A program made the position numbers and the translations under genes. Below, piece by piece: positions 45,548 through 56,166 of a stretch of 64,000 nucleotides of DNA. The stretch is from Leucosporidium creatinivorum (taxonomy: Eukaryota > Basidiomycota > Microbotryomycetes > Leucosporidiales > Leucosporidiaceae): NCBI GenBank assembly GCA_001600635.1, contig BCKL01000039.1, positions 62,001-126,000 on the forward strand. Reading direction: 5' to 3'. The stretch's first letter is position 1; each line of letters begins with the position of its first letter. The notes beneath the pieces were generated by a model that was not told the origin of the DNA, ran no database searches, and worked only from the letters and a program-made list of their open reading frames with translations.

Positions 45548-48322
45548 ATGTTAACCCGCTCGGCCGGCGGTCCAGCAGCAGCTCCCATAATCGACATGAC
45601 CCTCTCCCCTTCCTCCACTACATCCACCTCCCAACTCGCCCTTCCACAAGCACGCGACTCTCTCTCTTTCGACGCGCCTCAAGAACAGCCACTTCATCGA
45701 ATGCAGCAGATTGAGATTGATTCCATGGAGGAGGAGGACGAGGAGGAGGAGGAAGAGGAGGATGAGATCCTGCTCGCTACGTTGCCTACGCTCAGCAAGC
45801 AGGAAGTTGAGCGCGAGGTCTTGACGATTGACGACGACGAGGAGGAGGAGCGAGCTGTCGAGGTGGGAGATGCGAGGTTTGGGGAGGTGTTACTGCCCAA
45901 GGGAGCGGATGTAGGAGATGATGGACAAGGGAGAGCTACTACGGAGCAGGAGATGCAGAGGAGGGAGGAATGGAAGCAACAGTGGGAGGTTGAAGCAGCT
46001 GGACGCGACGAGCTGGGAGGAGGAGGGGATAGTATGGACGAGGATGAAGAGGAGGAAGAAGAGGAGGAAGAGGATGACGATGATGACGAGATGAGCGATT
46101 CCAAGTCGGAGGGAGAGCAGGAGGCCATTCAATACGAGATGGCCAAGCTCACCGAGACGGTCCCGGCCTTGCTCGGCTCTTACAAGCTCGTCGACCGTTT
46201 GGGCGAGGGTGCGCTGTCCTCTCTCGTCTACTCTTCTACCTGCGTTGACCACCCCACGCTCCATAGGCACCTTCTCCTCCGTCTACAAGGCCATCGACCT
46301 CAAGCACTCGCAATACGACAACGAAGTCTGGGCGCCGACCTCCATCGACCCCGTCACTGGTCTCGCCGTACCCAAGCCAGGCAAGGTCTACGTCGCGCTC
46401 AAGAGGATCTACGTCACGAGCTCGCCCATCAGGATCCAGAACGAGCTCGACATCTTGAATGATTTGAGGTGGGTCTCTCGGCGTTCCTTTCTCAGTGCTG
46501 GAGGGTGCTGATGAGGGCTGTGGATCGACAGGGGGACCAATAATGTCGCCTACCTCATCGCTGCTCTTCGTCACGAGGACCAAGTCATCGCCGTCATGCC
46601 CTTCAACCGCCATCAAGACTTCCGAGTCGGTCCTTCTCCTCTCCTCCCGCTCGCTCTCGCTAACCTCACCCCCTCCACCAACAGACCTACTACCGCACGA
46701 CCTCCCTCCCCCTCCTCCGCTCCTACTTTGCCTCCCTCTTCCGCGCCCTCTCCTCGACCCACACGCAACAAATCATCCACCGCGACGTCAAGCCGGCCAA
46801 CTTTCTCTACGACATCACGACCGGCATGGGCACGCTATGCGACTACGGCCTCGCGCAGAAGATTGGTGGGGACGAGTGGTACGAGTGGAAGAGTGATTGT
46901 TGCCATTCCCTTCCTGGGCCGAGTTGGGGAGGGTTGGAGGGGAGGGTCAAGAGTCAGAGGAAGCAGGAGCGGTTGCAGCCTGGTACCCCACCCGGCCTCG
47001 CTTCCGGTCTGCACGGCGTCCGACTGGGCCGCCCTTTATCGCTCTACGAACAATCCTCGAAACAAGAGCACGAATACCGGTCCCTCTCTCGCCGGCTCGA
47101 AGCCCAACTCGCATCCTCTCGTACGGACCCATCCATCGAACCGCCAACAGCGGAGGAAGTGGAAGAGGTCAGGAGGATGAAGCCGTGGATTATGCCTGAG
47201 GGGTGGAGGGATGATTTGAAGGGGAGGTGGAGGGAACGGCAGGGGTTCTTAAAAGGCTGGAGACCGGCTACGATGGTGCAGAGTCAGGGGTTGGCGGGGC
47301 AGCAGGGGGGGAGAGTGGGGTACTTGAAGGAGGATAGGAGGTGAGCTCGCTTGCCGTTTGAGGAGGAGAGGAAGGGGGGGGAGCGAGGAGAGCGCCGAGC
47401 TGACCTCGGTTCTCGCCGATTTCGACAGGCCATCCGTGCGCGCTAACCGAGCCGGCACGAGGGGATTCCGTGCACCTGAAGTGCTGCTCAAGTGTCCCGA
47501 TCAGACCGTCTGTAAGTCCTCCCCCCTCCCGCTCGTTCTCGGCGCTGGCTGACCCCTTCTTCTTCCTCCTCCTCCTCCCCTCCTCTCCTCGCGTGCTCAC
47601 CCACTCGCCTACTATGCCATCTTCGACGCGCACGCACTCCACAGCCCTCGACATTTGGTCCGCGGGCATCATCCTCCTCTGCTTCCTCACGCGCCGGTTC
47701 CCCTTTTTCAACTCGAACGACGACACCGAGGCGCTGGCGGAAATTGCGGCCATCTTTGGCAAGCGCAAGATGGAGAGATGCGCGGCGCTGCATAGTGAGT
47801 TGCTGTAGCTCTGTCTCTCTCTCGTCTCTTTTGGCTCGGAGCATCGAGGCAGGCGCCCCGGAGGGGAAGGAGAACAAGAGCTAACGACCCACGATGACAA
47901 CGAACAGACCGCACCTTCATCACCAACATCCCCACCTTCGACTCGCCCCCTCATCCCTCCCTCCACGCATTGGTCAAAGCGCTCAACCCGCCCATCTTCA
48001 CTGAATCCTCGCCCGACCCGTACGGACCGATCCCGAGTAGTGAGGAGAGCGATAGGGAGTGGTACGAGGGGAGTGAGTTGAGTCAGGCGGTCGATTTGAT
48101 GAGGAGGTGTTTGGAGTGAGTTGGACCTCCGTTTCCCTTTTCCTCTTTCATCGGCGCGCGCTGGCGGAGGTACGGGATACTGACCTCGCCCGCGCCCTCG
48201 CCTACAGGCTCGACTGCACCAAACGCTGGACTGCCGAGGAGTGCCTTGAACACCCGTTCTTCAATGGCATGTACGACGTTGGCATGGGCCAGTTGGCACC
48301 GAGGGGGGAGCAGTATATGTGA
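45548..48322 (+). CDS. CDC7: Cdc7/Hsk1-type protein kinase (DDK catalytic subunit)
   Basis: The Dbf4-dependent kinase phosphorylates MCM helicase subunits to fire replication origins. A long N-terminal extension holds acidic runs (SMEEEDEEEEEEEDEI; SMDEDEEEEEEEEEDDDDDE). The kinase domain begins YKLVDRLGEGTFSSVYKAID with an intron inside the glycine-rich loop. VYVALKRIYVTSSPIRIQNE holds the catalytic lysine and C-helix glutamate. The catalytic loop is QQIIHRDVKPANFLYD. TLCDYGLAQK replaces DFG with DYG. A large insert (kinase insert II) of about 180 residues separates it from GTRGFRAPEVLLKCPDQT. ALDIWSAGIILLCFLTRRFP and LDCTKRWTAEECLEHPFF close the fold. Split kinase domains with large inserts are the mark of Cdc7 kinases. 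Its regulatory subunit Dbf4 is not in the window. Confidence 0.93.
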
Positions 48323-48538
48323 GGGGAGACGACGAGGGCTTGCACAGAGGGATGCGATGGAGGAGGTAAGAGGTGTATTGCATTGTTTGCGCTTGAGCTT
48401 GAGCTGTGGTACAGAGAGAGCGAGAGTGAGCGCCGAGGGAGGGAAGAGAGCGGCTCGGCGCAGTTTTCGGCGCTGCTGCGAAGTCGATTGCTCGCAGCTC
48501 AAGGCCGGCTCGCTGCAGAAGATCAGACTCGGAGTACG

Positions 48539-51203
48539 ATGGTCGCCTGCTGTAGCATATTAAGAGCTGAACTCGAAACAGCTGTGCTGCATCGGATCCG
48601 GCTGCGGATTGCCAAGCCCAAGGCTCCCCTCGCGTTTCGAAGTCGAAGCTCTGTGGGCGACGACTCTGTTGCTCTCCCTCGCTACTCGTCTCTACTCGTC
48701 TCTCGTTTTCTCGCGCGCTTTAAGACCTACACCAATACAGCTACACCCGGACACGCCAGCTGTAGGACGACACGCCCACCTGCAACTCTAATCGACGCGC
48801 TCATCATTCACGCCTACCCACCTTCCACTCCCTCTTCTTCGTCCTCCGCTCCTCTGCTACCAACGAGCACCTCCCCCTCTTCCTCTCCGCGACTATCACA
48901 CGTTTCCACTTTCAGCTCATCCTCAGCAGGCGGAGGAGGAGGAGGAGGGTCGCCCTCACGAGCGCGCTCCTCCTCCCCTCCCCCTCCTCCCCCTTCCAGC
49001 GGACGGCCGAGGTCTTCCTCCTTCCATGAACCACCAGTAGCAGCCACTCCCCTGATCTTCATCCAGCAACTCACTGCCCGATTCAAGCGGCGTCCTGTAC
49101 CCTTCGTCCTCGGCAGCCTAGCGCTCGTGTGCGCGACTCTGTTGCTCGTTCGGAGCGTTTCCTCTGGGGCTCGAGCAGCAGGGGGAGGGGGAGGGGTGAC
49201 GAAGCATGCGCGGAGAGGTGGGAATGCAGGGAAGAAGGTTAGTGAGGTGAGGCAGCGGAGAGCGCCAAAGACGCCGTGGGGGATGGGCGAGGGGTTCGTG
49301 TTGGATAAGCGAGAGGATGGCGAGTATGAGCAGCCTACCAAGGAGGATTTGAGGACCTTCGTAGGACCCAATCCCAAGTTCTTGGTCAAGGATAATTGGG
49401 CGGCTTATGGGTGAGTTCTTGAGCGTGAGGTCTCGTGAGCGGGAAGGGACGCGTCGGGCGGAGCTGATCTCTTGCTGCTTTGAACAGATACAACAACGTC
49501 CGCTACATGTTTGAAGCAACGCTCAATATGGCGCAGATTGTAGGGCGGATACCAGTCATTCCCGACTCGGCTTGGGCGAGGACTTGTGCGGTGGAGAGGT
49601 GAATCATCTTCGCCGAGCTGGTGCATACGCTTCAGAGCGCAGAGCTGACCTTTCGCCTCTTTCCCACGGACAGCGAGATCTGTACAAAGCATGCGCTCGA
49701 GTACTTTGAGCATCGGAGGGAGCATACGGAGATGGGTCCTAAGATTTGGAACGAGGAGGGCGAGGCTTGGAAGCTGGGTATTGAGGTGAGTCCTCGCTCT
49801 CTTCTCTCGCACGACCCCGCTGACCTCCCTTCCGCCTCATAGCACTTCCTCGACATCCCCCACCTCCGGCGAACCTACGGCCCCTTCCTCACCCTCTCCG
49901 AATTCTTCACCCTCTACTCGCTCTCCCCCTCCCTCATCGACTACTCGGGCACCTGGAACTCTTCCGCCTACACCCCCGAAGGGCTCAGCACAGAAACCTT
50001 CATCCGTGACGAGTTTGAATTCGACATTGACTTTGTTCGAGTGGACCGGCCGCTCAAGGATAGTAACTACTACCCTCTACCGGATGTCGAGGGGTTGAAT
50101 CATAATGTGGTGATGGAGACGAGAGGGTGGAAGCATGTGTGGAGTATGGAAGCGGCGAGGACGGCGTTGGGCAAGTTGGGCATCAAGCTGCCGGGGGACG
50201 AGACGATGTTTATTGCCGCGATGGATAAGATGGGGCAGGCGCCATTATTCACCTTCCACGACGAGTGAGTTCTCCTTCCCTTCCTCCTCTCTCTGCGTTG
50301 ACCGAGCTAACCCCGAGCTCTCGGACCGAACAGCCTGCTCATGTCCAAAGCCCTCGCCCTCCCCGTCGTCGACCTAGTCCAACGAAACCGCATCCGCACG
50401 CTCACCGGCCAACTCGGCGGCGAGCCCTTCGGCTCCGCATCAATCATCTACCTCCCGGGCGACCTACACGACCAACGCAAGCCCGGTGGGCTGAGGTTCA
50501 CCTCGGTCGAAGGGAGGAAGGGGTTTGTGGATATGGTGTTACATGGGATTAGGCCGCCGCGGAGGTATACGAGGTTGGGGGAGGAGTTGGCGAGGAGGAT
50601 GAGTGAGAAGGTTGAGGGGAGGAGATGGGTTGGAGCGCATATGAGGAGGGGCGACTTTTTGGGGATTGATTGGTCGCCGTGAGTCGTGCTTCTTCTTACT
50701 GAGGTTGAAAGAGTGGAAGCTGACCTTGGAGGTGGATCATACAGGGACACGAGCGCCCGAGGACACCTCAACAAGACTCGGATAGCCTTGGCAGCGGGCG
50801 TTCAAGTGATGGCGTCCCGCGAAGCCGACCGACTGCCTCTTCCTTCCGACCCGTCCGTTCTCTTCTCTCTTCTCTTTCGCACTCACTCGCTGATTCTCGC
50901 CCATGCAACAGCTTCTACCTCGCCACCGACGAAGAAGACCCTCGAGCCCTGGCACACTACCGCTCACACGGCGCCATCCTCCTCTCCGACCTCCTCCTTC
51001 CCTCCGACCGCCAATCCCTCGGGTGGCAAGCCGCCTTCGTGGATCTCCTCGCGTTGGTGGAGCAGGAGGTACTGGCGAATGCGGACTTCTTCGTAGGGAG
51101 CAAGATGAGTTCGACGACGGGTGGAATTGTCAATATGAGGGAGGCGAGGAGGCAGCCGGGGTGGAGTTGGAGTTTGTTGGGCAAGGAGGTGGAGGCGGAT
51201 TGA
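48539..51203 (+). CDS. O-fucosyltransferase-like type II membrane protein
   Basis: A fungal protein of the GDP-fucose O-fucosyltransferase-like superfamily. After a Ser/Pro-rich cytosolic head comes a single hydrophobic helix, VPFVLGSLALVCATLLLVRS, a type II signal anchor. The lumenal part begins FVLDKREDGEYEQPTKEDLR. YNNVRYMFEATLNMAQIVGR and IPVIPDSAWARTCAVE match the family's first nucleotide-sugar region. Later come SLIDYSGTWNSSAYTPEGLS and ASIIYLPGDLHDQRKPGG. RRWVGAHMRRGDFLGIDW is the conserved HxRRGD motif. FYLATDEEDPRALAHYRSHG and VEQEVLANADFFVGSKMSST end the catalytic fold. The ATG at 48539 is the only in-frame one upstream of the anchor, but an intron in the leader cannot be excluded, so the start is uncertain. 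Donor and acceptor sugars are inferred only. Confidence 0.8.
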
Positions 51204-51490
51204 TTAGATGGGGAGGGTGTAGAATGTATCGAGCGCTGTCACGGCATCAGCAGAGGAGCAGGGAGAGAGTAGAGAGCGACCTTCGAAGCTCGCGCCGGCT
51301 CGCCGTCGCCGAGCTTCGATTTCGTGGTGGGGTAAATCTGCGTTACATCACTCGGCAAAGCAAAGCGCAAGTACAACACGCCTCCATCTTCATCTTCTCC
51401 GCTCGTCACTCAACAGCAGGCAGCTCGTCTTGTCGTTCGGCGCAACAAGATCGTCCTCCTCGGCTCGGCTCAGCTTCAGGACGTCTCGAT

Positions 51491-52466
51491 CTATTCGAGT
51501 TTGGCTCCCATTTCCGAGCTCGTATCGCCGCTTCGTTCGAGCTGCTCGAAAAGTCGTTCCAGCTTCGACAATTGCTCGTCCGTCTTGAGTTGCTCGGCTT
51601 CGAGGTTGGCGACTCGGCGATAGACGTGCAAGCAGGTGGGTTGATGAGCTTGAATCAGGGCATTGGTACCGATGACCTTGCAGAGCTGGTAGTTGGCGCA
51701 TCTGCGGGCATGCAAGCATCAGCAAGGACGAGCAAAGCCGAGCTCGGCGATGGGCGGCGCACTTGTAGAACTGGCAGACTGCTTCATGGGCTGGCCAGGC
51801 TGCTCTAAGAATCGTGCCGCAGTTCTCGCGGCCTCTTCGGCAGATGACAGGTGCGCCTGGACAGTCGTTCTGTAAGTGAGCTCGCCAATCGCCGACATGA
51901 ACGAGGATTTGGCGGCCGACTTTGGCGCAATTGCTGCAGGGTCGAGGTGTGTACTCGCACTGTAGAGTCTGACATATGTAAGCGCTTGGCACTACCAGCT
52001 CTTATACTGGCTCTTTACCTCAAGCTGAACGTGGACGGCTCGGTTCTTGCAAGGGCCGACCGATTTGCAGTGGCCTTGGGCGCAGCGCACTCTGCGAGAG
52101 AGTACGGAGCAGTACACTCAGCTTCCCATACCTCGTACTGTCTATTAGTAGCGATCACGCACCTCAGCTCGCCCACACGCGCCCAAGTCGCCAAATTCCG
52201 CCTCACCAGCAGCCAGTCGACCTTGCTCAGACACAGCGGGCACTCCTGCAGCCTTTCCCGGGTCGCCTTGTCGACTATTGTGCACTTGTTGCAGAAGATG
52301 TGCCCTGGGCATAGCTCGAGGGGGTCGTCGAAAACTTCGAGGCAGACTGGAGGCGGGAACAGCGAACGATCAGCGGAAGCTCGAGCGCGAGGGCTACTGG
52401 ACGCTGGAGCTCACTGCTACACGTCAGCTCCACTGGTATTGGGTCAACGAAGATCGGACGAGCCAT
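51491..52466 (-). CDS. RING + zinc-finger protein, paralog F (diverged)
   Basis: A diverged family member. The start codon is whole (ATG at 52466): MARPIFVDPIPVELTCS. After the usual intron the RING reads ICLEVFDDPLELCPGHIFCN, KCTIVDKATRERLQECPLCL. Next are CAQGHCKSVGPCKNRAVHVQ and QCEYTPRPCSNCAKVGRQIL, then HVGDWRAHLQNDCPGAP. The CPRGG-CGG signature has become VICRRGRENCGTILRAAW. CANYQLCKVIGTNALIQAHQ and HQPTCLHVYRRVANLEAEQL follow, then a coiled coil (LKTDEQLSKLERLFEQLERS) to the stop at 51491. The intron positions I could place are as in the other members. It is divergent from paralog G with 329 bp between the starts, so the two may share a promoter. Confidence 0.8.
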
Positions 52467-52795
52467 CCTGAGTCCCTACGAGCGGTTGAAGCGAGAACGA
52501 GTGAGCGGAACGAAGGAAAGAGGCGCCCGCTTTCAAAAGCCGAGCTTGAGGTGCTCCGTCGTTTCGCTGAGCTGGACTGAAGAGGCTACAGCTCATCGTG
52601 CTGCTTGAACTGCACCGGCGAAGCCCTACTTGGCTACATAACCACTCCTTCGGCTGCTGAGGCGAAGCCCCTGACCGCTCCTCGAGGAGTTCCCACAGCG
52701 CCGTTCGTCTCTTGCTTTCCTAACACTCACTCGCCTCGCATCTCTCGACTCGCGCAGCCCACTACAGCAGCTTCAGCAAGCCGAACGACCTACAG
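52467..52795. promoter_or_regulatory. Divergent promoter of paralogs F and G
   Basis: A 329-bp spacer between two opposed ATGs. Both sides carry the family leader type: CACTCGTTCTCGCTTCAACC toward F and CACTCGCCTCGCATCTCTCG toward G. No gene lies within. Confidence 0.6.
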
Positions 52796-54189
52796 ATGCC
52801 GGAAATTGACCTCGCCCTCTTCACGAAGCCCGTCCCCGTCTCGCTTGTCTGCACAAGTCCGTCCTCCCTCGACTTTGCGTCTCGGATCAAGCTAACTCGT
52901 AGCCTACAGTCTGCACGAAGGTACTCAAAGAGCCTACCATCGTCTGCTCGGATCAACACGCTGTCTGCAAGTCCTGCGTTGAGCTCTGCGCTCCAAGCTC
53001 GGGCGGTGCTGCTGGCGATGGCTCGTTCAGGTGCCCGAGTTGTCGTGTGGAGTTCTGGGTGGGAGATGTTGAGCCTGCTATGGAGCTAGAAGTGATGATC
53101 GGAAATCTCGAGTGAGTGGTAGAAGGGAGGAAGAGGATCGCCGAGCTGAGCTAACCTTCGCCGAGCAGGGTGAGGTGCGCGGACGACGTCTGCTCGTGGA
53201 CTGGGATCTACTCCGAGTACAACACTCACTCGCGCTCTTCTGAGGTACGTCTGCTTGCTTGTGTCTTCCACCTTGTGAGACTCACCCCTCTTCTTCCCAG
53301 GGCGAATCGGCCTGCATCAACGCCGAGCACGGCTGTCTCTTTTCTACGACCTGCGCTTCGGCTCACGAGCAACACCTCGATTTCGAATGCGACTTTGTGA
53401 ACGAGCACTGCCCTCGGGGAGGGCCACATTGCGGTGGACCCGACGGAGAAGGGAGAGAGTGCTTCTGGCGAAGGGATGCGGAGGCGCACGACGAAGAGTG
53501 CTTGATGTGGCGGTGAGATTGGCTTCTGCTACGAGCGTACAGGAGTATAGCTGATCCGTGTTCGTCGCTCCACAGCTGCTCCAACCCCTCCTGCCCGACC
53601 TTCGGCTCGCTCTGGTCCCTCGACGAGCACGAGCCGTACTGCTCCTCGCTGCACTACCACCTCTCGGATCTCTCAAACTCCTTACAGCAATCGGAGGAGC
53701 AGCTGGCCCAGCAGGTCAACGAGCTCAACGCCGGGCACAAGACCTTCGAGTCGCTCACCGCGCAGCTCAACGCCGAGCGCGAGACGTCCGAATCGCTCAG
53801 CCAGCAGCTCATCGCCGAGAAGCAGACGGTCGCTAAGCTGCGCAAAGAGCTGGCGGGTCTCAACAAGGCGGTGAAGAGTTCAAAAGGCACTCAGAACAGC
53901 GCGCCCTCGCAGAAGACTCTGCGGCTCGAGCACTCCGCCGTCGAGGTTCGTACGTCTCATCTCGGCTCCGAGCCCTCGACTCACGGCCCAGTCACCATCT
54001 CGGGCAACTTCAATACCATCGTAAGCTCTTCTTCCCGATTTCGTAGCTCGCGGAAGCTGACTTCCTCACCGCTCGACGCAGAACGTCTACCTCTACCGAG
54101 ATGACTACGTCGACGAGAGCTCGGCCGAGGAGAGCGAAGGCGAGGCGCAGCCCGCGAAGCGCCGCAAGATCTCAGTCAATGTACAGTGA
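52796..54189 (+). CDS. RING + TRAF-type zinc-finger protein, paralog G
   Basis: The start codon is whole: ATG at 52796, directly after CCTACAG. The protein begins MPEIDLALFTKPVPVSLVCT. The RING is VCTKVLKEPTIVCSDQHAVC, KSCVELC, FRCPSCRVEFWVGDV. The fingers are CADDVCSWTGIYSEYNTHSR, ACINAEHGCLFSTTCASAHE, then NEHCPRGGPHCGGPDGEGRE, DAEAHDEECLMWR and CSNPSCPTFGSLWSLDEHEP. A long coiled coil follows with heptads built on repeats of QLNAERETSESLSQQ. Two extra C-terminal exons, unique in the family, give HGPVTISGNFNTI and NVYLYRDDYVDESSAEESEG. The end is basic, AKRRKISVNVQ, a likely nuclear signal. Family membership is clear; E3 role inferred. Confidence 0.85.
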
Positions 54190-54434
54190 TCGCTGAACGA
54201 CGGCGCGAGATAGTGCAGTCTTTTAGCTCAAGTCCTGTTGAAACGTAATCGGACGTTCCGCTCGCTCGTTCGGTCCGATTCTTGCGAGGTAGAGGTACAA
54301 GATTACATCAAGCGCTACCAAAGCTCGAGCTCAACTGTTGGCTCGGATGCTACCGAGCAGCCAACTCCACGGCGCTGCGAAGAAAGAGTCGGGTCAGCGA
54401 GCGCTCCTTCGGCGATGGGGCCAGGCGCAGCAAC
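54190..54434. other. Convergent 3' spacer between paralog G and RFC3
   Basis: A 245-bp spacer between two converging stop codons; no feature recognised. Confidence 0.4.
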
Positions 54435-56166
54435 TCACTTCTTCGTAGCACCCAACAGCGCCGTCAGCTGCAGCTTCTCACTCCCTCCAGTCGAAAGGCG
54501 GTGTCTATCGGTCACCCAACAGGTCAGCGAGCTTCTCAGAGGGGGAAGAGAGGAGAACAGGCGAAACTCACTCGACCTGCGCCAAATGATCCAACAAGTA
54601 AATCCTCGTCACGGGGCTAAACTCAACCGTCGCGACGTAGTCATAGATGCCCGCAATGATGTCTTGCAGGGCGAGACCTTTGTCGATTTTGAGGGAGGAG
54701 ATGCCTGCTCGGTCGTGTGCCCTCAAGTCAGCTCGGCTCGGGCGAGGGAAGAGGGAGGAAGAGACGTACGGTGGTAAGAAGTCTCGAAGGAATCGTTCAT
54801 CATCGAGGCCATAATGTCGTCGATGTCGGAGGGATGAGGGTTTCCGGTGCAGTTGTAGACGGCCGTCTCGTCGGTCAGGTCGTAAGCGGCGTGGCAGGCC
54901 TGTACACGGCCTTCGTCAGCAAGAGAGAGGAGAGGGAGTGAAAGATAGTAACACACCTGCAGCACGTTCAGCGCGCGACGCATGTCTCCGCGAGAGAGCT
55001 TGAGGAGGGCTTGACGGCCGTCTTCGGTGAGGTTCACCCTGCGAGGGAGCGAAAGCGGTCAGCGGCGGCTAGGGAGTCAGGGAAGGGGAGCACCTACTTC
55101 TCCATCTCGACAACGTGATTCAGACGCTTCTCAACCTCTGGTCGAGGCAGAGGGCCGAAGCTGCGATGGGGGGACGAAGGTCAGCAGTCGAACGATCGCC
55201 GAAGGGAGGAGGGGTGGAGCTCACCGGAAACGAGTACAACGCGACTGGACGGCAGGGATGATCTTGTTGACGTAGTTGCAGATGATGCAGAAACGCACGT
55301 TCTTGGTGAACTGCTCGATGACTGTGGGCCGAGGGGGTCAGGTCGTGCTCATCCTCATCGCCGAGCAAGGAGTGGGAGAGCTTACCTCGACGCAGAGCGG
55401 ACTGAGCAGCTTGAGTCATCATGTCCGCTTCGTCCAGGATGATGAGCTTGAAGCCGGCGCTGTTGTGGAGCAAAACAGAGGTCAGCGCCGCGAGCGAAAC
55501 GCGTCCGAGCAGGGTGGGAGGGGACTCACGCTCCCCCGTTCGACATCCTCGTACTGGCAAAGTTCTTGATCTGCTCTCTCACTACATCGATACCGCGGTC
55601 ATCCGAGGCGTTGAGCTGGGTGAGGCGCGAGCTGGTCAGCTCGTTGTCGCCTCGCGTATGCTCTTCAAGGGCAGTGGCTCTGCCAGAGCGAGCAACTCCA
55701 GCAGCGGAAAGAAGAGCTCACCTCCAAGCAGTTGTTGCTGAGCGAAGCCTTGTCGCCATAGATCTTCCTCGCGACGGCCAGGATGGTCGACGTCTTTCCC
55801 GTTCCCGGAGGGCCGTAGAAGAGCAGATGAGGAACACGAGACTTGGCAATAAATTGGTCGACTGTGTGGCAGACGCGTCAGCTAGCCTGTAAGCGAGTAG
55901 AGGGCAGGAGGGAGGCGCAACTGGTTGAGATGATGTCTCCATGCGCTACTACGTCGTCGAGGGTTGCTGGGCGGTACTTCTCGACCCAGGGCATCACCTG
56001 TTGTACATCAGAGAGGGTCAGCTTGCTCCGTAGGTCTACAGCTAAGCGAGAGAGAGCTCACATCGAGGGCGAGAGTGGAGAGAGCATCACGTCCCTTTCC
56101 CTTGTCCAACTTGGCTACAGGAGCAGCAGCGGCAGACTCTCCCATCTCGATATCATCGTTCGACAT
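54435..56166 (-). CDS. RFC3: Replication factor C subunit 3 (clamp-loader small subunit)
   Basis: An AAA+ subunit of the RFC clamp loader that opens PCNA on primed DNA. The protein starts [40 protein letters not shown] is the RFC N-terminal box. Walker A is [20 protein letters not shown] and Walker B is [20 protein letters not shown]. Between them are [20 protein letters not shown] and [11 protein letters not shown]. Sensor 1 is [20 protein letters not shown], followed by the SRC arginine finger in [40 protein letters not shown] is sensor 2. The collar domain has [20 protein letters not shown] and ends [19 protein letters not shown]. The order of motifs matches yeast Rfc3 / human RFC5. One intron uses an unusual donor, A^GTTGCG. 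Identification is secure. Confidence 0.95.

Noticed and set aside
45694-46128. Serine-run protein on the minus strand opposite Cdc7
   Set aside because: Complement of the GAG/GAC acidic runs of the Cdc7 N-terminus; no start context or splice pattern of its own.
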